A stretch of 58,000 nucleotides of DNA from Diphasiastrum complanatum (lineage: Eukaryota; Streptophyta; Lycopodiopsida; Lycopodiales; Lycopodiaceae): assembly GCA_029204225.1 (NCBI GenBank), contig CM055106.1, positions 44,961,313-45,019,312 of the forward strand, given 5' to 3'. A model generated the notes under the pieces. That model was not told the origin of the DNA, did not search any database, and was given only the letters and a program-made list of their open reading frames with translations. Shown one piece after another: positions 11,621 through 22,379 of the stretch (its first letter is position 1; every line of letters begins with the position of its first letter). Both the position numbers and the translations under genes were made by a program.

Positions 11621-12266
11621 TGTGAAAAAATACATATCCAGAACACATTAGTGGATCTTGTTGATCTTGGGCAGAATTTGGTTGCACATCTAGAAATAGC
11701 TAGAAGATCGACATCACTACTTTATGCATGCTAGAACTTAGAAATGCACAAAGATATGATCATAAACACTTAGATATGATGTATTACTCTCTCTTTCCAT
11801 ACAGCGACAATAAAGTATAGTACTTCACACGTGCGGATTTAAGATTTATCAAGAAATCAACATTCTACACATAGAAAACCAAGATATCAAGAGCAAAATA
11901 CATGAGATGGACATAGAATCAAAAGAGAAAAGTTCTTCATAAAAAATCAGAACATGAAAATGATTTCTCCATGTTTTTATAGATATTTATAGAAATCATA
12001 GTGTCACTTGGCCACTTGGCCTCTTGCCCTAAAATAACAACTTCTGTACTAAAAATCTAAAAATAAGTGACTAATTTCAATGTAACCAACTAACCAATAG
12101 TAGTAGCTCTAAATCTGATCTTATCAAATTATATACTTGCTAAAAATAGTATGGACACTATTTTTTGGCCTTGTTGACATTTAGAAATGTATCTCTAAGT
12201 TGAAATCTCACTTTGGCCTCGAAATTGCCAAATTAACTCAACTAAACTAATTGACAAATTTTCACA
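11621..12266 (-). repeat. 5' LTR of Copia-2
   Basis: The 646-bp segment begins TGTGAAAAAATAC and ends AAATTTTCACA on the plus strand, giving the TG...CA ends and an inverted terminal repeat like that of the Copia-4 LTRs. Its lower end touches the minus-strand PBS. It is immediately followed at 12268 by a Gypsy gag scrap. Confidence 0.85.
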
Positions 12267-12267
12267 A

Positions 12268-12765
12268 GCTTACCACTTACTCTGGTTCGTCTGATGGGAA
12301 TATTTCAGAGAATTGGTTCTCTAAATTAGAGACATATTTTTTTATGTATCCCGAGACTGAAACCCAGAAGGTCCACTTGGTTGCATTACATCTAGATGGT
12401 CGAGCTTAGACTTGGTGGCGTGTTTGTCATTCCGAGCCTACTTGCGAGGGGTTGCATATATGGCCTACCTTTCGTCATGACCTCCGTATGGCTATGATTT
12501 ACCCCCAGTGGCTAGTTTGCCAATGTGATCTGCTTTGTAGCCTTACCCATACTGGTGAGTTGACTGCCTATATTGACCAGTTTATTGAGTTTTCTTACCT
12601 TTTTGGTTATCTCCACCCTATTGAAATTATTTCATGGTTTATTGCTAGTATTAGAGGTTCTTTACGATATGATGTATCATCCTTCCGGCCTCCTACTCTC
12701 TCTGATGATATTTCCTTGCTACTACCTTGCAGCATAAGTACCCTGAGTTATCCACTTCTTCTCGT
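12268..12765 (+). pseudogene. gag: Ty3/Gypsy gag fragment
   Basis: The plus strand reads ENWFSKLETYFFMYPETETQ, VHLVALHLDGRA-stop-TWWR and later SLTHTGELTAYIDQFIEFSYL in one interrupted frame, which is the retrotransposon-gag core of Ty3/Gypsy elements. A TAG interrupts it near 12405. It has no flanking LTR, zinc knuckle or pol, and ends where Copia-3 begins. It is not obviously from Gypsy-1, whose remaining gag overlaps a different part. Confidence 0.7.
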
Positions 12766-12794
12766 TTTTTCCACCCTCACTTAGGGATGTCATC

Positions 12795-15520
12795 TTCTTC
12801 AAGAGACACACCTTGTCTTCTTCTCCATCTTTGATGAAGCCCTCAGGTTGGCACATGTAGATTTCCTCTTCCAAGAATCCATTCAAAAAAGCATTTGTCA
12901 CATCAAGTTGGAAGAGCTCCCATTTGAAAGAATTTGCAAGATATATGATTAATCTAATGGTCACAAGATATTGAGACTTATTTTTTTCCTCAAAACTAGT
13001 TGGTTCTTCAAGCATAATAGTCAAGAAAGTATAAGAGTTGAGTAGTTGAGAATCTTCCCTTTGCTCCCCTTTGTCACTATAAGTGAGCCTTGATGGCTCA
13101 ATCCTTGTCCTTGTTGATCTTCTTGGAACGCTTGGACTTGGACTAGGTTCTACTTGGTCTTCATCTTCATGAAACTCCTCCTCGACCATAGCATGATCTT
13201 TGACAAGTTGAGTGTTGTTGGAAGTCACCTTTTCTTTGGCTTGGAGAGATTTATCAAAAAGTACATCTCTACTAGCAACAACTTTTTTTGTAATAGGATC
13301 ATATATCCTATAAGCTTTTTGACTTTCACTATAACCAACAAAGATGCCTTTGAAAGAAGTGGCATCTTCCTTTTTCCTTGTTTTTAAAGGAATATGTACA
13401 TAACAAGTACATCCAAAAACTTTCAAATAACTAAGATTTGGCTTTTTGCCAAACAATACTTCATAAGGTGTAAGTCGTTTAATGGCACTATTAGTCATTC
13501 TATTACAAAGAAAGTTTGTACATAAAATAGCTTCTCCCCAAAATGAAATAGGAAGAGATGCATCTAATCTCATAGCTTTAGCACACTCACATAGTGTCCT
13601 ATTCTTTCTCTCAGCTACTCCATTTTGTTGTGGAGTATATGTACAAGTAAACTCTCTCTTTATGCCATTAGTTTCACAAAACTCTTGCATCCTATTGGAG
13701 ATGTACTCCCATCCATTATCACATTTTAATACTTTCAAGCTAGTATTAAGTTGCTTTTCCACAAGAGTTTTGAGCTTTACAAAGGACTCAAAAACTTTAG
13801 TTTTCTTAGACAAGAGATAAACCCAAGAGTATCTTTATTTATCATCAATAAAAGTGTCATAAATAAGAGCTCCACCATTTGATTCATGTGAAAATGAATG
13901 AACATCCGAGTGTTTAAGGTCAAGAGGAGAGTTAGATCTTATCAAAGATCTCTTGAAAGGAAGCTTATGAGATTTGGAGAGTCCACAAGCTTGACAAAGC
14001 TTGCCATACTTGGATATGGTTTTGGGAAGTCCTCTTGCTAGCTCCTTTGTCACCATGGTCTCCATAGCTTTGTAGTTAGGATGGCCCAACCTTTTGTGCC
14101 ATAATTCCACTTGAGTGAGCTCCTCCCTTGCCATGTTCACACTTCCAACCATCACATTAGCATCCAATTTGAATAATCTCCCTTGCTTCAAACCACTAGC
14201 AATACATTTTTCATCTTTCAAGATAGAACATGTTCCATGCTTGAAATGTACATCTAATCCACTATCCATAAGTTGTCCTACACTCAACAAGTTCTTTGTA
14301 ATTGAAGGTACATAAAAAACATTGTCTAGATCTACTTTCTTAGATGATCCTAGACATAAAGGAATGGATCCAGCACCTACAATCTCACATTCTTGATCAC
14401 TTGCAGTGAAGATAAATCTCTTAGAACTATTGTAAGAAAGTAGATTAGAAAAGTAGTCTTTTTGGTGAGTCATGTGAGAGCTTGCCCCACTATCAATCCA
14501 CCAAGTGTCTTGATTAGATGTTTGTGGTGGTATAGGGCTGTGGGAGTAACGAGAGTATAAAAAAGTTGCCATCAAAGATAGATTGCCTTCTTCCTCTTCC
14601 TCAAGCACAAGATTGCCTTGATTGTCCTTCTCTTGGGCATTCTTCTTGTTGTAGCACTCGGATGCAAAATGTCCCTTTTTTCCACAAAAGAAACACTTTA
14701 GCTTCTTCTTGTCCTTCTTGCTCTTGCCTTTGGAACTTGATGCTCCATCTTTGTTCTCCATCTCCATGTCTTGAGTCTTCTTGGATGGAAACTTCTTCTT
14801 CTTGCCTTTCAAAGAAAAGTTAGCTTTTTCATCACCATCATTCAAAGATAAGGAACTTATCCTACTTTTGATATGAAGCATTCTACTCTCCTCACTAACA
14901 AGCACACTTTGAAGTTTTTCAGTACTAGGAAGTGAATCTTGAATAGCAAAGGTTTGAACAAGATTGGAATAATCATCTCCTAATCCATTCAAAATGATTT
15001 GAACTAACTCATCATCTTTGATTTTATCATTTATAGAAGACAACTCCTTATTCAAAGATTTGATCCTAAAGACATAATTTTGGGCACTTTCACTACTTCT
15101 TTTCATGCTTTGAAGGATTTGATTCCTAAGCATGAGTATCCTTGAAGTGTTCTTGGATCCATAAATGGCTTTTAATGAATCCCATGCCTCTTTGGATGTG
15201 GTACAAGATGAGATTTCTTTCAAAAGTTCATTACTGACATTCATTTTTATGCAGTGTAATGCAACTCTACATCTCTTTTTGTACTTAGCCAATTCAAGTC
15301 CTCCTTGAGGTTCTACTTCCACCTCAAGTACTATGTCATAAAGATCATGAAGTACAAGCAAAGACTCCATTTCAACTATCCAAGTATCATAATTAGTGGA
15401 TGTAAGTCTTTCACTAGCTTCAAGCAATAAACACCCATTGATGCCATTTTTTGAATGTGAAAAAGCACTAGAAACTCTTATGGTTTCTCTAAGAGATCTG
15501 AACCTAAAGTCTTCTAGCAA
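12795..15520 (-). pseudogene. gag-pol: Copia-3 gag-pol, LTR-less and truncated
   Basis: From 15520 downward the frame encodes a Copia gag, a CCHC knuckle (CFFCGKKGHFASEC, near 14680), protease WWIDSGASSHMT (near 14490), the pre-integrase HKRLGH zinc region (about 14090) and the integrase core with KCDNGWEYIS and NGVAERKNRT. A single in-frame TAA at 13835 (after FIDDK) splits the integrase; the frame is the same on both sides. The reverse transcriptase is reduced by an internal deletion to the FQLDVTNAFLNG block and ends at about 12795. The 15520 ATG is the first in frame, but the family start probably lies about 25 codons further in. 15521-15783 looks like the decayed leader. Confidence 0.85.
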
Positions 15521-15783
15521 TTTAGAAAGCTTATAGACTCAATCCTATCACTCATGAACCAATCTAGAATGATGGAAATTCGGATTCTAGTCTCAAACTT
15601 GCAAAATCACTCCTTAATCTATGATTTTTTAGCAATCTCTCTCTTCAACCTCAACATACACTCAAAAAATCAGAGAAGATCAATTAGTGCACCTAATTCA
15701 AGCTCTAATTTTAATTTTTTTGGCTGATCTAATCCAAGAACTAATCAAGGGATTAGATTCACTATAGAAAATGCTTGATTTTT

Positions 15784-16156
15784 TAAATAATTATAATCAT
15801 ATGAGGGCCCAGACCTATAATTGGACATAGGAGCACATGCATGGTGAAGACTGCTTTAATGCAAGAATAGGAAATCAATAGCGCAATTTAGGTTGCATGG
15901 AGATCCTAAAGGGAATATTCTCTCTCTCTTGAGGAGAATAAGTCTAGTGGAAACTCGCCCATCCTCCTATTGTGAATTGTGATTCTTGAGCTAGTTCTGC
16001 CTCTCCTCTCTTGTGTTCTTCACTGTGGCTTGGGGGTGGATTGGTTAGGGTATTGACTAGCCTCTCCATATTGGTTGGGTGGTTCATGCTCCACAGGGGT
16101 CCTTTTGGTTTCCATGTGATTGGAATCCTGTAAATCTTCACTTGGTGGTTCTTACA
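15784..16156 (+). repeat. 5' LTR of Gypsy-1, 5'-truncated
   Basis: Matches 26868-27245 of the 3' LTR from AAATAATTATAATCATATG to CTTACA. The first 110 bp of the LTR (TGTTATGTCGATG...) are missing at the junction with Copia-3 leader sequence, which points to a deletion or rearrangement there. Confidence 0.9.
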
Positions 16157-16157
16157 A

Positions 16158-16169
16158 TGGTATCAAAGC
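16158..16169 (+). promoter_or_regulatory. Primer-binding site of Gypsy-1
   Basis: TGGTATCAAAGC follows the LTR end after one base and is one mismatch from the complement of plant initiator-Met tRNA. The stretch 16170-17035 is a long leader with no coherent gag frame. Confidence 0.85.
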
Positions 16170-17035
16170 TTGGATCACATCTACCAAGAGGTGGAGCTTG
16201 AGGATCTTGGATTTTGCAGTTCTTTTGGTATAGCTCTTTGCTTCTTCTTCCAGGTGTTGGAATTCAATTTCAAGTAGGTGGATTCTCAGAGAGGATCTGG
16301 TGTACTACGTTTTCCAGATTGTACTTGCTGTTTTACAGTCATTAATTATAGAATTTAATGATTGCATGTTGGTTGAAAAGTCAAAATATTGATAAGATAG
16401 TGATTTTGGACCAAAAACTGGGGTTCTTGGACCATAAATGGGCTATGGAAACCATCCTTGAATCAGAACTTTTAGTGCTTGCATGCAATTAATTTACAAG
16501 GATTTGGATTTGAAGGCACGAATTTGTGGATTTCCCCCATGAATTTGGGTCAAAATTGGTCAAAAATCATGGTTTTTTGATGTTTTTTGGACTAATTTTG
16601 GGGTAGATCCTAAAATTCTCAGTTGTCCCTAAGCTGTCATGAATTTTGTGGTTTTCAAAGATGTAATGAAGCTGTCCCTAAGCTGTCAAGAATTTTGGTA
16701 GGGATTAGACACCATTGGGGGGCTCAAAACACTCAAAAATGGTGTATTTTTGATGATTTTCGAGCATGAATACCTCTCAATTGGGGGTCTGAACCTGTTG
16801 GTTCTTATTACAAGCTGAAAGATATCTGGATTTCCTCTAATTTGAGCCATCATGCATCCAATTTGGATAGATGTGCATTAGACACCAACATATTGAAGTT
16901 TTGCTTGTTGAAGGAGGCCAAAAATGCATTTTTTGCATGATCTGAACTTATGATTGCTTGCTGGACCTGTTAGAAGCTTCTATGCCTCTCTAATGAACCT
17001 TAGTAGAGTGCTTGTAACCTCTGATCCTAGGCTTT

Positions 17036-17694
17036 TTGGGCAGGGATGTGCTTTTTGAAGATACCTCTCCCTACCTGTTTTTCAGGCTGGATTTATGGAA
17101 TAAAGTCCCCTCATTCGATGCAAAATTGGCACTGTGGCAGTTTATCCTAGGTCTGCCTGCAAATTATCAAAATGAGTGTAAGCATAACATGCTTCAAACC
17201 TTTGATGATGTAGTTCGTGTCGCGAAAGCATACGACTCCACGGTTGTGGCATCTAGGAAGCAGTTACAGGCTAATCCATTTGGATCATCCGGACCCAACC
17301 AGAAAAAAGGGAAGAAAAGAGTCGTGGAAAAAAGAATAAAAAATATTTCGACGAACTAGATCAAGCTGCATCTGAATTTAGACAAAAGAAAAAGTTGTCC
17401 CAAAAAAAGGCTAGAAGGACCAATGTTTGTTTCCATTGCGGTCAGCTTGGACACGTTATGAAATTCTGCCCGGAACGAAAGAAAGGCGTAGCTCAAGTGA
17501 TTGAGATGCCAGGTAAAGAGAATCTTAAGCTGGAAATTAATAAAATTAATTGTGAGTGTGATTGTTCTTTCAGTACTACTTCATTCTTGCCAAATGATTT
17601 ATTTTATTTGAAAGGCATTGTAAATGGACATGAAGTTAGTATTTTGGTGGACAGTGGATCTACTCATAATTTCATTCACTCTGGTCTTGTGTAG
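17036..17694 (+). pseudogene. gag: Gypsy-1 gag C-terminus and protease start
   Basis: The first frame (17036-17359) retains the end of the gag core (LWQFILGLPANYQNE and DDVVRVAKAYDSTV). The next frame (17395-17694) holds a CCHC zinc knuckle, CFHCGQLGHVMKFC, and the aspartic protease motif ILVDSGSTHNFI. The N-terminal half of gag has been lost. A TAG closes the frame after HSGLV, and a frameshift separates the two parts. The protease continues beyond the Copia-4 insertion at 24210. Confidence 0.8.
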
Positions 17695-17769
17695 AGACTC
17701 TGACTCAAAACTGAAGCCAGTAACCATAGATATCGAGTATATCTAGCTTCGAGAGCATAGTTGGAGACG

Positions 17770-17774
17770 TGGGA
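17770..17774 (+). repeat. Target-site duplication TGGGA, left copy
   Basis: TGGGA immediately precedes the Copia-4 LTR at 17775 and is repeated at 24205-24209 after the other LTR. Five bases is the usual Copia duplication length, so it fixes the insertion boundaries exactly. Confidence 0.95.
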
Positions 17775-18429
17775 TGTGAAAAATACAGATCCTAAGTGGA
17801 TCTAAGCTCCAAGATCATTGGCTTGAATGCTTGCACTCCAAACTACATAAGCTAGGAATTGGCAACACATTCTATGCTACCTAGAATGCAAAGAACTTGA
17901 TCAAAAAGCATTTATCACAAATGGAAACTTCCATAAACATCAAGTGCGGCCCAAAATAGCATTATACAGTCCATAATACATCAGCCTACCACTTTTGGAA
18001 AGCACCTAAGATCATACACAATAGCTTGAAGACAATACACACAACAATGCTCTCAATGGAGGAAGAAACAATGACAATGATCTATTGATCTCAATGAAGC
18101 ATACAAAAGGTTTCTCCAACCTGTTCTCCACGACTTCCCTACTATTTATGGATGAGGAAGATGACTCTCTCTCCTCTCTCTAGAAGGTACTTGACCCTAG
18201 ATATTCCCTATATAGGAAAAATAGCTAAAAATGGCTTATATGACCAAAATACATCAAAATGGTCTCATTTTGAAGGGTATGAAGTTTGACACTTCATCAT
18301 ACTGAAAAAATACAGTAAATAAAAACATTGTGGCCTGGTTCACACGTGTGAAACTCCAGAACCAAAACTATTTACAATTTTAGCCAATTTAGGCCTCAAA
18401 CTAGCTAGGAAATGTTGACAATTTTCACA
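17775..18429 (-). repeat. 3' LTR of Copia-4
   Basis: The 655-bp repeat starts TGTGAAAAATAC and ends CAATTTTCACA. It matches 23550-24204 except at three substitutions. In element orientation this is the downstream LTR; the pol stop codon (TGA) lies within its first bases. Confidence 0.97.
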
Positions 18430-20065
18430 CTCCCTCTTCAACATTGGATGCTAGTTTCAACATAGTCTTTGAGCACATTCCAAAATTAGATCTATGCATT
18501 AAATATAGGTCCTTTCCCAATGGTTTGGTGAAGATATCAGCCACACACTCCTTTGAAGAGACATGTTGAAGCTCCACCTCTTTGGCAATGACTTGATCTC
18601 TCACAAAATGGTGAGCAATCTCAATGTGCTTGCTCCTTGCATGAAAAACAGGATTGCTTGCCAAGCTTTGGGCTGAAAGGTTATCACAAAGTATGATTGG
18701 AGTCTTCTCTGGTTCCAGCAAGTGAAGATCCAATAACATCCTCTTGATCCAAAGAATCTCCTTGGTGCATGTTGTTAATGCCTTGTACTCGGCTTCGGTG
18801 GAAGATAGAGAGATAGTTGGTTGCTTCTTTGATAGCCATGAGACCACTCCATCTCCAAGATAGATTGCAAAGGCACTTGTTGACTTCCTATCCATTTGAT
18901 CACCTGCAAAATCTGAATCTGAAAATCCACAAAGGTTAGGTGTAGTACCTCCATACAAGATGCCAAAATCTCTAGATCCCGAGATGTATCTAAGTACTCT
19001 CTTTCCTAGCTTCCAATGAGCCTCACTAGGATCTTGCATAAATTGACTTAGTTTACCAACCACAAAGCTTAGATCAGGTCTTGTGATGGTTAACCATATA
19101 AGAGATCCTATTAGCTTTCTATAGAGAGTAATGTCCTTGAAGGATCTTTCATTACTTCTTGTAGTTAGCTTTACATTTGATTCCATAGGAGTAGAAACAA
19201 CTTTACAATCTTCCATATGAAACCTTTTTAGAATAGAGTTAACATACTTTTCTTGACATATGAATGTAGATCTAGAAGTTCTAATAATCTCTATTCCTAA
19301 GATATAATGAAGTTTACCAAGATCTTGAATTTCAAACTCTCTTTTGAGTGCCATCTTGATTTCATCTATATCTAGATTGTTACCACCACTTAAGATAATG
19401 TCATCAACATAGATCAAAAGTAAAGTGATATCATTTTCATTCAATCTAAAGTAGAGAGAATGATCATACTCACTCATAACAAAGTTTTGAGAAAGTAAGA
19501 AGGAATTGAGCTTAGCATACCAACTCCTTGGTGCTTGCTTTAGCCCATACAAACTCTTTTGGAGATAGCACACATGATTAGGCTCATCATGTGAAACATA
19601 GCCCTCGGGTTGCTCCATGTAAATATCTTCTTCAAGATCACCATTCAAGAAGGCATTAGTAACATCCATTTGCCACATATCCCAATCATAAAGAGTTGCA
19701 AGAGAGATTAGGATTCGAATAGTTACCATCTTTGCCACGGGTGCAAAGGTCTCATCATAGTCAATACCATATTCTTGAGCATACCCCTTTGCCACCAACC
19801 TTGCCTTGTACTTGTTGATTGATCCATCTTGATTTGTCTTGATCTTGAAGATCCACTTACAACCAATTGCCTTCTTGTCCTTTGGAAGCTTTACCAACCT
19901 CCATGTGTTGCTTTTGATGAGTGCTTGATGCTCATGATCCATGGCTTGGATCCATTCCTTCTTTTGAATTGCTTCACCTACACAAGTTGGTTCATCAAAA
20001 GAGGTAAGAAAAGCAAAGTTAGAGTTGTCCACCACTTGCTTTCCTTTTTCATCATAGGTAGCCTT
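18425..20065 (-). CDS. pol: Copia-4 pol C-terminal half: reverse transcriptase and RNase H
   Basis: This frame carries the second half of the polyprotein. It opens upstream of its first ATG (20035), in continuation of the integrase from which it is separated by a one-base deletion near 20060. Motifs in order are the GCKWIFKIK and ARLVAKGYAQEYGIDY blocks, WQMDVTNAFLNGDLEEDIYM, the catalytic LIYVDDIILSG at about residue 205, and the RNase H motifs SDSDFAGD and LSSTEAEYKALT near residue 415, with SKHIEIAHHFVRDQV after it. Length (about 540 residues) is normal. The stop codon overlaps the 3' LTR. Apart from the shift, no premature stop was seen. Confidence 0.93.
   Translation of the reverse strand, partial: KATYDEKGKQVVDNSNFAFLTSFDEPTCVGEAIQKKEWIQAMDHEHQALIKSNTWRLVKLPKDKKAIGCKWIFKIKTNQDGSINKYKARLVAKGYAQEYGIDYDETFAPVAKMVTIRILISLATLYDWDMWQMDVTNAFLNGDLEEDIYMEQPEGYVSHDEPNHVCYLQKSLYGLKQAPRSWYAKLNSFLLSQNFVMSEYDHSLYFRLNENDITLLLIYVDDIILSGGNNLDIDEIKMALKREFEIQDLGKLHYILGIEIIRTSRSTFICQEKYVNSILKRFHMEDCKVVSTPMESNVKLTTRSNERSFKDITLYRKLIGSLIWLTITRPDLSFVVGKLSQFMQDPSEAHWKLGKRVLRYISGSRDFGILYGGTTPNLCGFSDSDFAGDQMDRKSTSAFAIYLGDGVVSWLSKKQPTISLSSTEAEYKALTTCTKEILWIKRMLLDLHLLEPEKTPIILCDNLSAQSLASNPVFHARSKHIEIAHHFVRDQVIAKEVELQHVSSKECVADIFTKPLGKDLYLMHRSNFGMCSKTMLKLASNVEEGV
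18430..18442 (-). promoter_or_regulatory. Polypurine tract of Copia-4
   Basis: On the minus strand the bases read TTGAAGAGGGAG directly before the LTR start. This purine run primes plus-strand DNA synthesis and at the same time encodes the last residues of pol (VEEGV). Confidence 0.8.
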
Positions 20066-22377
20066 GATGGCTTAGCCCTTTGCCTTTGAGTCTTCCTTGA
20101 AGTTTGCTTTGGAGTGGCATCTCCATCTTCATCCAAGACATCTTGCACATCATGATGATTAGTAGGCACATCAACATCAACATCAACAACATTGGAAACA
20201 TTCTCTTCATGAAAGATGACATCCCTACTTATGACAACTTTCTTTGTAGAAGGAATGTACACTTTGTAAGCCTTGCTTACTTCACTATAGCCAACAAACA
20301 CACCCTTCTTTGATGAAGGATCTTCTTTAGTTCTATCATCAAGTGTGATATTGACAAAACATGTACATCCAAAGATCCTACAATGCTTGACACTCGGCCT
20401 TCTACCATAAAGAACCTCATGAGGAGTTTTACCATCCAAGGAAGCACTTGTCCATCTATTACATAGATAGTTAGCACATGCTAAAGCTTCCCCCCAAAAA
20501 GACTTAGCAAGATTAGCATGTAGTCTCATTGCCTTGGCACATTCACAAAGGGTTCTATTCTTCCTCTCGGCCACTCCATTCTGTTGTGGAGTCCTAGGAC
20601 TAGACATCTCCCTCTTAATCCCATGTGCTATACAAAAGTCTTTGAACCTATTTGAGGTGTATTCCCCTCCATTATCAGATCTTAAGCATTTGATCTTTGT
20701 ATTGAATTGGTTTTCCATTTCATTCTTGAACTTGACAAATGCAGCAAACACTTCATCCTTACTTTTAAGAAGATAGATCCAAGTATACCTACTAAAGTCA
20801 TCAATGAAAGTTGCATACATCTTTGCCCCACCATTGCTAGTTGTACTAGAAGAATGAATATCAGAATGCACAAGTTGAAAAGCTTCTTTAGATCTAGAAG
20901 TAGATCTAGAATAAGCAAGTCTATGAGATTTGGACAAGGCACAATGTTCACAAACACTATTGTTTGCAACAAGACTTTTAGGGAGACCAAGAACAAGCTC
21001 TTTCTTTGCCATTACCTCCAAAGATTTGAAGTTGGGATGGCCCAACCTCTTGTGCCAAACTTCTTGGTTTGTCAATTGCTCCCTAGCCATACATCCTTCA
21101 TGATTAGAGATCACACATGCATCAAGCTTGAAAAGTTTACCATGCCTCCTACCTTGAGCAATCAAGGATCCACATTTACTTATCAAACATGCATCTCCAA
21201 TGAACTCCACATCAAGTCCTTTGTCAATCATTTGACTTACACTAAGCAAATTCTTAGTGATTGAAGGAATGTACAAAACATTTTCAAGATTTGCTTTCAT
21301 ATTTGTTGAAAGGGAAATAGGAATAGTGCCTATGCCTTTGATGTCACATTGACCATCATTTGCAGTGTAGATGATGTTACCTTCTCCCTCATAAGACAAT
21401 AAGGATGTAAAGTATTCCTTATGTCTTGTCATGTGAGATGAGGCTCCACTATCAATCCACCAAGGATCATTATCATCTATGTTGGCTAACAAACTTGAAG
21501 TCATAACAAGTGATTCACATGTGTTATGTTCTTCCTCATCTATTGTAAGATTTCCTTGCCTCTCTCCTTGCTCTCTTTTCTTCTTATAACATTCATTTGC
21601 AAAATGACCTTTTATCCCACAATAAAAGCACTTGAACTTTGACTTATTGTTCTTAGTAGAAGAGGAAGAGGAAGAGTGATCATCATGATCAAAGTTACCA
21701 CCTTTGGACCATTTCCCTTTGCCTTTACCTTTGCCCTTGAATTTGCCTTTTGTGAAGAAAGCCTCTTCACCTCCACCTTGCAAGGATGCACCATCAAGCT
21801 TTGATTGCAACCTATGTTCTTCAGCCAATAAGATTTCTTGCAAGTCAACCACACTTGGCAAGACTCTTTGAATGGCAAAACTTTGCACAAGGTTAGCATG
21901 TTCATTTAGCAAACCATTCAACATAACTTGGACTATTTCACCATCTTTTATGTTCTCATCAATGCATGCTAAATCATCACTTAGGGACTTAACTCTCAAG
22001 ATAAATGCATGAGCACTTTCACCCTCTCTTTGCCTACTAGAAAATATTTGTCTCCTTAGGGTCAATACCCTAGATGTGGACTTTGATTCAAAGAGCTTCT
22101 TTAAGGCATTCCATGCCTCACTTGCACTTTGACACTTTCCAACTTCCTTGAGAAGTTCATTTGTAACATTCATTTTAATGATATGAAGAGCCCTTTTGGC
22201 CTTCTTATCAAACCTTTGTTGCTCTTGAAGTGTGAGAGGTCTCTCTTCAATTTCTGCAACTATGTCCATGAGTTCATTCAACTCAAGTAAGGACTCCATC
22301 CTCACTTTCCAAGTAGAGTAGTTTGATGAACTCAACCTTTCACTAGACTCTAGCATGATCCCACCATTGGAAGCCAT
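19978..22377 (-). CDS. gag-pol: Copia-4 gag, protease and integrase
   Basis: The 799-codon frame starts at an ATG followed by ASNGGIMLESSERL and the SNYSTWKVRMESLL motif that opens plant Copia gags. A CCHC knuckle (CFYCGIKGHFANEC) is at about residue 250, preceded by a Lys/Gly-rich segment. The protease motif WWIDSGASSHMT is near residue 305. The pre-integrase HKRLGHPN...CEHCALSKSH lies near 440-480. The integrase triad is HSDIH (about 500), RSDNGGEYTS (about 566) and GVAERKNRT (about 600). The frame shifts near 20060, so the last 20 or so residues are not native and reverse transcriptase is out of frame. The family normally uses one continuous frame, so this is most likely a recent mutation or a base-call error. 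Confidence 0.93.
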   Translation of the reverse strand: MASNGGIMLESSERLSSSNYSTWKVRMESLLELNELMDIVAEIEERPLTLQEQQRFDKKAKRALHIIKMNVTNELLKEVGKCQSASEAWNALKKLFESKSTSRVLTLRRQIFSSRQREGESAHAFILRVKSLSDDLACIDENIKDGEIVQVMLNGLLNEHANLVQSFAIQRVLPSVVDLQEILLAEEHRLQSKLDGASLQGGGEEAFFTKGKFKGKGKGKGKWSKGGNFDHDDHSSSSSSTKNNKSKFKCFYCGIKGHFANECYKKKREQGERQGNLTIDEEEHNTCESLVMTSSLLANIDDNDPWWIDSGASSHMTRHKEYFTSLLSYEGEGNIIYTANDGQCDIKGIGTIPISLSTNMKANLENVLYIPSITKNLLSVSQMIDKGLDVEFIGDACLISKCGSLIAQGRRHGKLFKLDACVISNHEGCMAREQLTNQEVWHKRLGHPNFKSLEVMAKKELVLGLPKSLVANNSVCEHCALSKSHRLAYSRSTSRSKEAFQLVHSDIHSSSTTSNGGAKMYATFIDDFSRYTWIYLLKSKDEVFAAFVKFKNEMENQFNTKIKCLRSDNGGEYTSNRFKDFCIAHGIKREMSSPRTPQQNGVAERKNRTLCECAKAMRLHANLAKSFWGEALACANYLCNRWTSASLDGKTPHEVLYGRRPSVKHCRIFGCTCFVNITLDDRTKEDPSSKKGVFVGYSEVSKAYKVYIPSTKKVVISRDVIFHEENVSNVVDVDVDVPTNHHDVQDVLDEDGDATPKQTSRKTQRQRAKPSRLPMMKKESKWWTTLTLLFLPLLMNQLV

Positions 22378-22379
22378 GA

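Larger units (their letters stand above)
10780..12266 (-). mobile_element. Copia-2: Ty1/Copia 5' end (LTR, PBS, leader, partial gag)
   Basis: Read on the minus strand, a 646-bp LTR is followed by a primer-binding site, a leader of about 640 bp and the start of gag. After about 60 gag codons the element dissolves into microsatellite. LTR ends and leader resemble Copia-4, so the two belong to related families. No 3' LTR was found at lower coordinates. Confidence 0.8.

Noticed and set aside
11621-12266. Solo LTR
   Set aside because: A primer-binding site, leader and gag start continue from its inner end, so it is the 5' LTR of a truncated element and not a recombination product.
20707-21264. 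185-codon plus-strand frame inside Copia-4
   Set aside because: It is the antisense shadow of integrase, which has all family motifs on the minus strand.
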